From Monarcha castaneiventris obscurior (taxonomy: Eukaryota > Chordata > Aves > Passeriformes > Monarchidae): DNA of 64,000 nt. The notes beneath the pieces were generated by a model. The model had not been told where the DNA came from, ran no database searches, and saw only the letters and a list, made by a program, of their open reading frames with translations. Position 1 is the first letter of the stretch. Each line of letters begins with the position of its first letter. The translations under genes were made by a program, and so were the position numbers. The stretch is from the NCBI GenBank assembly GCA_026261815.1, contig JAMPIT010000575.1, positions 41,021,501-41,085,500 of the forward strand, given 5' to 3'. Positions 56,001 to 64,000 of the stretch are shown one piece after another.

Positions 56001-59000
56001 ACTTTTTGCCTTTGTTCTATTTCAAAGTCAATGAAATCACAACTGTGGCACCACACAATTGCACACGGAACAGTTGCATGTCGATTTTAAGGTATGCTTT
56101 TGCAAGCTGAATGAAGGTTGGAACTGTCAGTGTGCTCTGGCAGCGTATGCCTGTGGTGCAGTTTGGTGAGGACATAATCGGTGTAGATGGAGTAGCCCAG
56201 CACAAGCTTTATTTAGTTAATGCATTAAGGCTGTCAAGCAGAAGGAAGAATAAGGAAAACTCAAAAATACAGCCATTTTATGTATTGCAGTATTCAGGAA
56301 ATTGTATCAGTGTTTCTGTTTCTTTGAGGCAATTAGATCATGCCTGGAGACATTACCATCTTTAAGAGTTAAACTGTAATTTTAGGGGCTTTTTCTGATG
56401 CTTTTGGGAAACAGTGAGATTAGGAAGTTCTGAATGTCACTGCCGTGTGCTTTTGCATAAATGAGACTGTAACAGTCCTGAAACCTAAGGAAATATTGCA
56501 AGTAAATGGACAGCACAAGTGGAGAGACAGTGCTTTCCCCAGCAATGAGTGGAGTATAATCTCTCAGCAGATGAGATTTTGCATTGCTCTGTGACCAGCC
56601 TTTTCTTTTGCTGGATTTTGTTGGATTTTTTTCTTTACAAAGCCAGGTGGAAAGTCCTCAAGGGGTTTGAGCACACTTTAAGTGAATGGTACGAATTCAG
56701 GGAAATGTTTATGGACAACTGAACTGAGGGTAGAGGTAATTGCTAACTGAGCTGTCTCATCTCCCCTTCAGGCTTTTCTCGGTACTGTTGCTGCTTGGAG
56801 TTGAAATCATCTCAAATAATGTATTTAAAGTATAAATCTGTAATAATCTATAATCTGTTACAACATCTGCAAAGAAATGTACTTCACTTTTAAGTCAGCT
56901 ACTCTAATTAAAAATGGCCCATATATCTGAAGACTTAGATTCATGTTTTAATCCTTTGCAATTCTTGAAATCCCCTGAATAGGATAGAAAAGGGTGCATG
57001 CACAAAGAATGTCACGCCTTCTATCCTCAGGCAAAGCTGAATCCACTCCATTGTGTGTAAATATCCTAAGATCATCAGCAGCCATAACCCAGAAGTCTCT
57101 GCATGCTGCACTCCAGTTTTTGAGAGTGGTAATTAGAGCAGTTCATGTTAGAGTTATACTCTAAACCTTTCCTTTCATCCCATTTCTACATGGAGCTATG
57201 GAAAATTTACCTGTGGGAATCCCCCTAGCCCATCAGCCCTGTCAAACTGATCTTGGCCTTCTAGCTATTGCAGCTTTCTTAGGAATATACTTCCAGCTCT
57301 ATTCTTGAATTAGTGGATACTATCACTTTCACAGCTGCCCTTTGGTCAGACCACCCCACTGGTATTCTGCTGTAGAGCTCAGGCCACTGCAAAAGTAGAT
57401 ACTCTGATTTCTTCTTGCCTGCTACAATGATAGCTACGTGGGTATCTCCAAGATTCCCTACACTGCCTGTGCACAGGACAGGTTTGTATAAGATGTGGTA
57501 AAGGGGTTAGTTGATGTTTTTGGACAATTTATGGCAGTTTCAAGAGCAGAAATACTCGGTTTCTCCGGGCATTACCAGGAAAGCTGACTTTCAGTACATA
57601 CATCAAGACCTGACGTACTGAAATGTACTGGTGAGAGCTCTTAAATAATTCTGGCATTTATGAGGAGACACTTACTCTTTACTAATCCTTAACGTTAATA
57701 GACAAATATAAATAAAAAGGGAAAACCTTTTGGAAAGTGATGTATTATGTGGATTAAAGAAACTAGCTGGCTAGGAAGACAAAGGAAAAATGAAAGAGTA
57801 GAATCTGTATCTCACTCATTTAACGTAAAACAGAATCATAGGTAACATGCTTGTCAATGGAGCAGCTGACATTTGGGATTTAATGAAAAGTTTAAATTTC
57901 ACACCAAAAATAGAACATAATTAGGTTTCATTTCATTTGTGCACTTGCTTGTGTTTCACAAAGACTTTCCTGTCTATCCTCAGAAGAAAAAGGACTCAAT
58001 GCCATGCCAGCAGCCTTGGGAGGTCTGTCATGGTGTGGTCAGTGGTGTGTGTTCATGTTTTGCTTTTCATAAAATGTGATTTCCAGTGAAATCTTAAAAC
58101 AGTCCCAAAAATCTGAAAACCAATATCCAAAGTTAGTAATCTCAAGTTCACTAGAGACTGAAAATAATTTTCTCACAGACATAAAATAGAAGTCCTGTCT
58201 AGATTGTTAAAACACAAGCATTGCATTATGGAGAGATACTTGCATAGTTTTTTACAGTGCTGCTTTAAGAACAGCTTGTCTTTATGAGTGTTTGAGACTA
58301 AATTTTTGAAATGTCCTTCCATGAAGAGTCATGTCCAAATGTACTGAGAAGCAATGGATTATTTATTATCTGTTCTTTCATGTGTAGATCAGACCTCTTC
58401 AGCTTTTTTGCTGTTGCAGAAATTTCATACAAAAAGTTCATTTGGTACTGAGGATTAAAATAGCTGTTCATTCTCTTTTGCTTTTCTTCCTAACATTACA
58501 TGTCTATTGCACACTTCAGTAAAATAGTCTTGCAGTTCTCACCTGCTTATGTTAATAATGTCTATTCTAAGAAGATCTGTTTTTGTGAAAGGGAAGTTCT
58601 AATTACATATGGTGTGGCATATATAAGGTGACTCTATGCTACTAAAGGCAAAAAGGGGGAGAAAGACATGATTTTGTAATCACTGGGAATTCTGTTACAC
58701 AAATGAAGTTCTCAGCATACCCTGGAAACTGCCAATGGGGACACTGTAGTTGCAATACATACTACAGAATATAAAAACTGAAGGCCTCTTAGATAAGCCT
58801 TTCTTGAAGGATTTAAGTAATTCTTTGAGTGTCTTTTTTGTGTTAGTTCATTTCTGACATGGCTTTCACCAATCAGTACATGTCTTTTCAGTGCAGCAAC
58901 TGGAGAATGAATGGGAAAGGTATATTACGCTTCGTATAAGGGCAGATGAGAGTTCTTTGTTTATTAAATGGTGTTGTTTTGTTAGTCTACTAGGATTCAA

Positions 59001-59067
59001 AGGGTTCTTAAAATCAAATTTTTTTTTCTGTTTTTGGTCTCTAGATCTCCTGCTTCTTTTCCATTGT

Positions 59068-59190
59068 ACTTTTAAAAAAAACACAAACACCCAAATCAAA
59101 ATCTTCAACACCCCTCTCCCTCAAAAAAAAAATCCAAAAAACCAAACCACAAAACAAACCACCACCACAACAAACCCAACCCTTAAACTC
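59068..59190 (-). repeat. A/C-rich low-complexity block
   Basis: An A/C-dominated stretch (aaaaaaaacacaaacaccc, ccaaaccacaaaacaaacc and similar), the complement of the G/T-rich blocks at 32-34 kb. Small open frames rich in Lys, Asn, Thr and Pro here merely reflect it. Confidence 0.75.
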
Positions 59191-62100
59191 TAAAATTAGG
59201 TTAGAATTTGAATCTGACAAATCTTCAGGCATGTGATAGTGTTTAATGCCAGTAAAGATTTCCTTCCATTGGAAATTCTGATTCTTAGTAACTGCAGAAA
59301 TGCTCTTTGTGTACATAAAATGAGAACATTTTTCTTTTCTTTGAAGCTGTTCTTGTCAAAATGCAAATAGTTTGTATTTGACTGTAGAGCTTGAGGATGG
59401 GTGAAGAGATGCAGCTTGTGCTCTTTGTAATGCACAGCACTTCGAGAGTCCTTTTTGGTGGAGGATGGTGGGTGATGTGTCTTGGAACAGTCACTCTTCT
59501 TGGTACTGGAATTGACGTAAGTTTGCTAACAAATGTTTAGCATGTGGTGGGTGTTTTAGCTTTGTTTTTCTAAGGCCTGTTACCACAGACCTACATTTAT
59601 GGTACAGTCTGAATTGATTTCCTTAGTTTATACTGTGTTTGTCCAGTTTAACAAGGATTTGCTTCTCTGTGACATAAATGAACAATAATAAATAGTGCCA
59701 GATAGATGTTAGATTTGAGAATTTATTCTGTGAAATAAAATGTCTAACATTCCTTGATTATCCTAGAGATGTTGATTTTAATGCCAGGAATATTTACTCA
59801 CTTTGTTCTGTTCACACAGTACAGAGCTGTGTTTCTCGTTCCTGAGTAGGTAGAATCTAAGTTTTAATTTGGTAATACATACTACATATAGTGGCTGATT
59901 TGTAGCTTACATTGATTTCATATCATTTGCTAATGTGTTTTAATCTTTTGTTTTGTGTTGACACTAGTTTCTTATTGAGGTATGGTGAAGATCATGTAAA
60001 ACAGAAGATCTTGAATGTAAGGATAAGGCAGTTGTCATGTATAGCAGATACTATGAGAAAAAAATCTGCTTAATGCAGGGAAAGATAATGTGGTGTTGAT
60101 GTCAGTTCTTGTTATATCCATTTAGACCTTTTCTGTGCTGCTGTTCACAACTGAGGGAAAGATCTTTACCTGTAGAGAATGTCCTGTTCCAATACTTAAC
60201 TTGATAATTAAAAATACATGGTGTTTATAGTAATTTACCCTGGTCCATGTGCTGTGAATAGGAACAAAATGAAGTCCTATATTCTTCCCTGTAGTACTAG
60301 GATTTATTTAAACATTTCATCCAAATAAGTGGGGGCTTGCCTACTTTGTATTCCATCAGTTGCTGAGCATTATTTGGAATTTGTAGGAAAGAACTGATCT
60401 GTTGTGATGTGTTTTTGGGTGGTTTCTTAGTATATAGCATTCAAACATTCAGGATATGGAGCAGGTAAGACATGAGGACTGTGATTTGATGGAGGTTAAA
60501 GAGAAAGGTTTTGAGGGCAGGTGTGGGGGAAATGGATATGGAGGGTAGGTCATGAAGCACTGAGCTGAATGGGAGGGGAAAAAAGTTTGCCTTATTGAAC
60601 CAGTCATATGATCAGTATGATATTAATGTAATCAGCTTGCTTACTTTGAGGTTTTCCTCCATGGCTCTTTGCTCTAAGACTGCTGATTGTAGTTCAGTTG
60701 GTCAAGTAAGGAACATGCTGAATTTTCTCAAGTGATACTGAGCTAGTGAAAAGCTGGAAGCTGCTGCTGCCTAAAAATAGCTGTCCCTGCTAACAACTCC
60801 ATATGAACATTAACTGTGCTTCGCGTGGTATGCTTAAGCAGTCTTGAGGAATTGATAATGCTGTTCTTGTGCTCAGAATTGGAGATACATCTAAAACTTC
60901 TTCCATAGACCATTCATCTATCCCATATTCAGATATATTTTGAAAAATTGATAAATGTTGTTTCAGTGTGTTCCTACAGTTAACTGCAAAAATGGTTCTG
61001 TAATGCAGGGAGAAAACATTTTTCCTTCTATTTCTTATTGTGCATTCAAATAGCATATAAAAACAAAGGCTATTAAAAAGGTACCTTACATTTGATAAGT
61101 TCATAGTGTTACATGGATTTTTATATGAGTTAAATGGAAGTAGATGAATGTGTTATCATGGGTACAGTGGTGTTTTCCCAGTTTCCACTATTCCCAGAAC
61201 TGAGTTGAGCAAATATAACAAACCAGAAATGTAGGGGAGGAGTAGCACATGCTGGTACAGTAATTTAAACACACAGTCTGTGAAGCATTACAGTGCAGTG
61301 TTTTTACATCTGTATTATCTTTACCTGTTTTTGTTGCTTTGCAAAACTGACCAGCAGAAAAGTGAAAAATTGTTCTCCAGTATGAAGGTTTATGTATAGT
61401 CCAGTGTATATAGGGCAGTCTTTACTATGTTGCACCATGTTTTATAAATAAATAGGCTTAAAAAAGAAGTAAAGAAGTCTTGCTGTATGTCTCATGTTTC
61501 TCAGTGAAGCTGAATATTTGAAAACCTGTGCAACCAAAGATGCAGTGTGCTTAATAGTACCTTGTTGAGGTTTAATGAAACAGTTTAATTCATTGGTGTG
61601 ATGATCAGAGGGAGGTCTGGTTCATCCAAAACACAGCCCAGTACTAACATGGTGGAAAAAATCATACTGTATTAAATGAGCTCTATTGTGACCCTACTGC
61701 AGTAGAGTAGGGTCTGTAACTCTTGGATCCAGAATTGCTTGTGTTCATGTTTAGAGAGGGTAAAATATACAGATCTTAAAACTTTTTTAAAAGCCAGTTC
61801 GTGATATGTTTACCTTGTAACAGAAGGTTAGATTAGGATGTGATAAGTAATTTGACATAAGTAGTTATTTTGGTGACAAGTGCCTCATTTTATGTTCTTC
61901 TGAATTCATTAAATGTTGTGGTTTTGCTGAAGTAAATGAAAGTGGGCATTCCATGTAATCCAGAAAAGCATAATTTTAAGGATAATTAATTTAAGAAAAG
62001 AATGGTACCAAGTTAATAATGCATTGAATTCTAATTTATAACAATACTATCTGAATATGATTTGTAATTGATACCAGTTCTGAATAAATGGGTAATAAAT

Positions 62101-62988
62101 TTTGTTGTCAGTGTTCATGTGCATTTGGAGTTGTATTTTTTGTCCCCGTGCACTTCTTAGAGCAGTGTTGCTTAATGGCATCAAGATAATGTTGATGCTT
62201 GTTATGAATAGACTGCATTTGTTGTTCATTAGCAGAACATGCTAATCACATACTCCAAAAGTGAAATAATGATTCATTACACTTTTGTATTTTCATAGAA
62301 TTTAATACTTTCATGAATGAGAGTGGTGAATGTACTTGCCATTTTTTTCAAAACAGAGAAATCTAAGCTTCCAAAGTTTTGCAGAGGGCTGAGTGGGTTA
62401 CTTGACAGTTGCGCTGTCCTCATCTTCTCATGTGAAGTTGAAAGGCAGCACATCACTTTCATGTTACTGCTGTAGTGTGACTGGTTACTTAAATTACCTC
62501 GAAGAGGTTGTTCAGGTGTCAGTGGTGGTGGGAGTAGTCTGTCTGATAATCTGAGGATGTGGTCTGTGCACAGAAAGTTTGGGAGGACTAATGTGATTGC
62601 ATTCTAGCCAGTTCATTACCACTCCCTAGGCACTGAATATGAACTCATCATGCCGAGGTACTGGACTGTGCCTGAGATTCCAGACATAACTGGCTTGGTT
62701 TGAAAGTCTGAAGTCACATTTAAAAATGGCAAATAACTGCTCAAAGAGAGAAGGAAGAGAATGTTTAGTTCAAGGGTACAACATCTAGTTATGGTACAGC
62801 AGTTTAGATCATGATATTCATGATGAACCTTATCTCACCATTGCTCTAGCTATGATTGCTATAGCTGTTGGTTTGGAAAGTGGTGGTGGCTAGGGTAAGA
62901 GTTTGAGTATCTGACATACAGTGATGCTTGGAGAGAATCCAAACAGTTCTTGTTTGGTTTTGAATGGGGCTGTTGTTGGCAGGCTTAA

Positions 62989-64000
<1,012 letters not shown>

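Overview
The window is vertebrate nuclear DNA and almost certainly avian. The evidence is four spliced exons of a CFAP300 orthologue, the first three coding exons of a YAP1 orthologue, and CR1 non-LTR retrotransposon fragments with the terminal repeat units typical of bird CR1. One LTR resembles an ERV-L-type LTR I associate with birds. The species cannot be fixed from the sequence. No CRISPR array, rRNA, tRNA or bacterial-type operon was seen.

Layout. 1-15,020: the 3' half of CFAP300 on the + strand, in four coding exons (1666-1832, 4050-4222, 9557-9623, 14634-14765), with a poly(A) signal at 14,991. This gene acts in building the dynein arms of motile cilia. About 50 bases after that signal a dense CpG island begins (about 15,040-16,990). 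It holds the TATA-less YAP1 promoter, its 5' leader with a short upstream ORF, and coding exon 1 (15,773-16,096). Exon 2 is at 19,003-19,250. A 43.8-kb intron then runs to exon 3 at 63,072-63,187. The rest of YAP1 (second WW domain, coiled coil, activation domain) lies to the right of the window.

The visible YAP1 portion (about 229 residues) contains the TEAD-binding region, four Hippo/LATS target motifs of HxRxxS form, and the complete first WW domain, which is split by the giant intron. The two genes are neighbours in the same order in the human genome, so the synteny looks ancient. No functional link between them is claimed.

The introns hold mobile-element debris: a CR1 3' fragment at 11.4-12.2 kb, a 2.5-kb CR1 with endonuclease and reverse-transcriptase remnants at 34.5-37.0 kb, and a short CR1 tail at 53.0 kb. 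There is also a 1.1-kb solo LTR with an internal minisatellite at 30.0-31.1 kb, and a 283-bp hAT-type non-autonomous DNA transposon at 44.3-44.6 kb with inverted ends and 8-bp target duplications. A broken protein-like relic of unknown parentage lies on the minus strand at 48.8-49.4 kb. That relic is the least explained item in the window. Nothing here clearly amounts to a new biological system.
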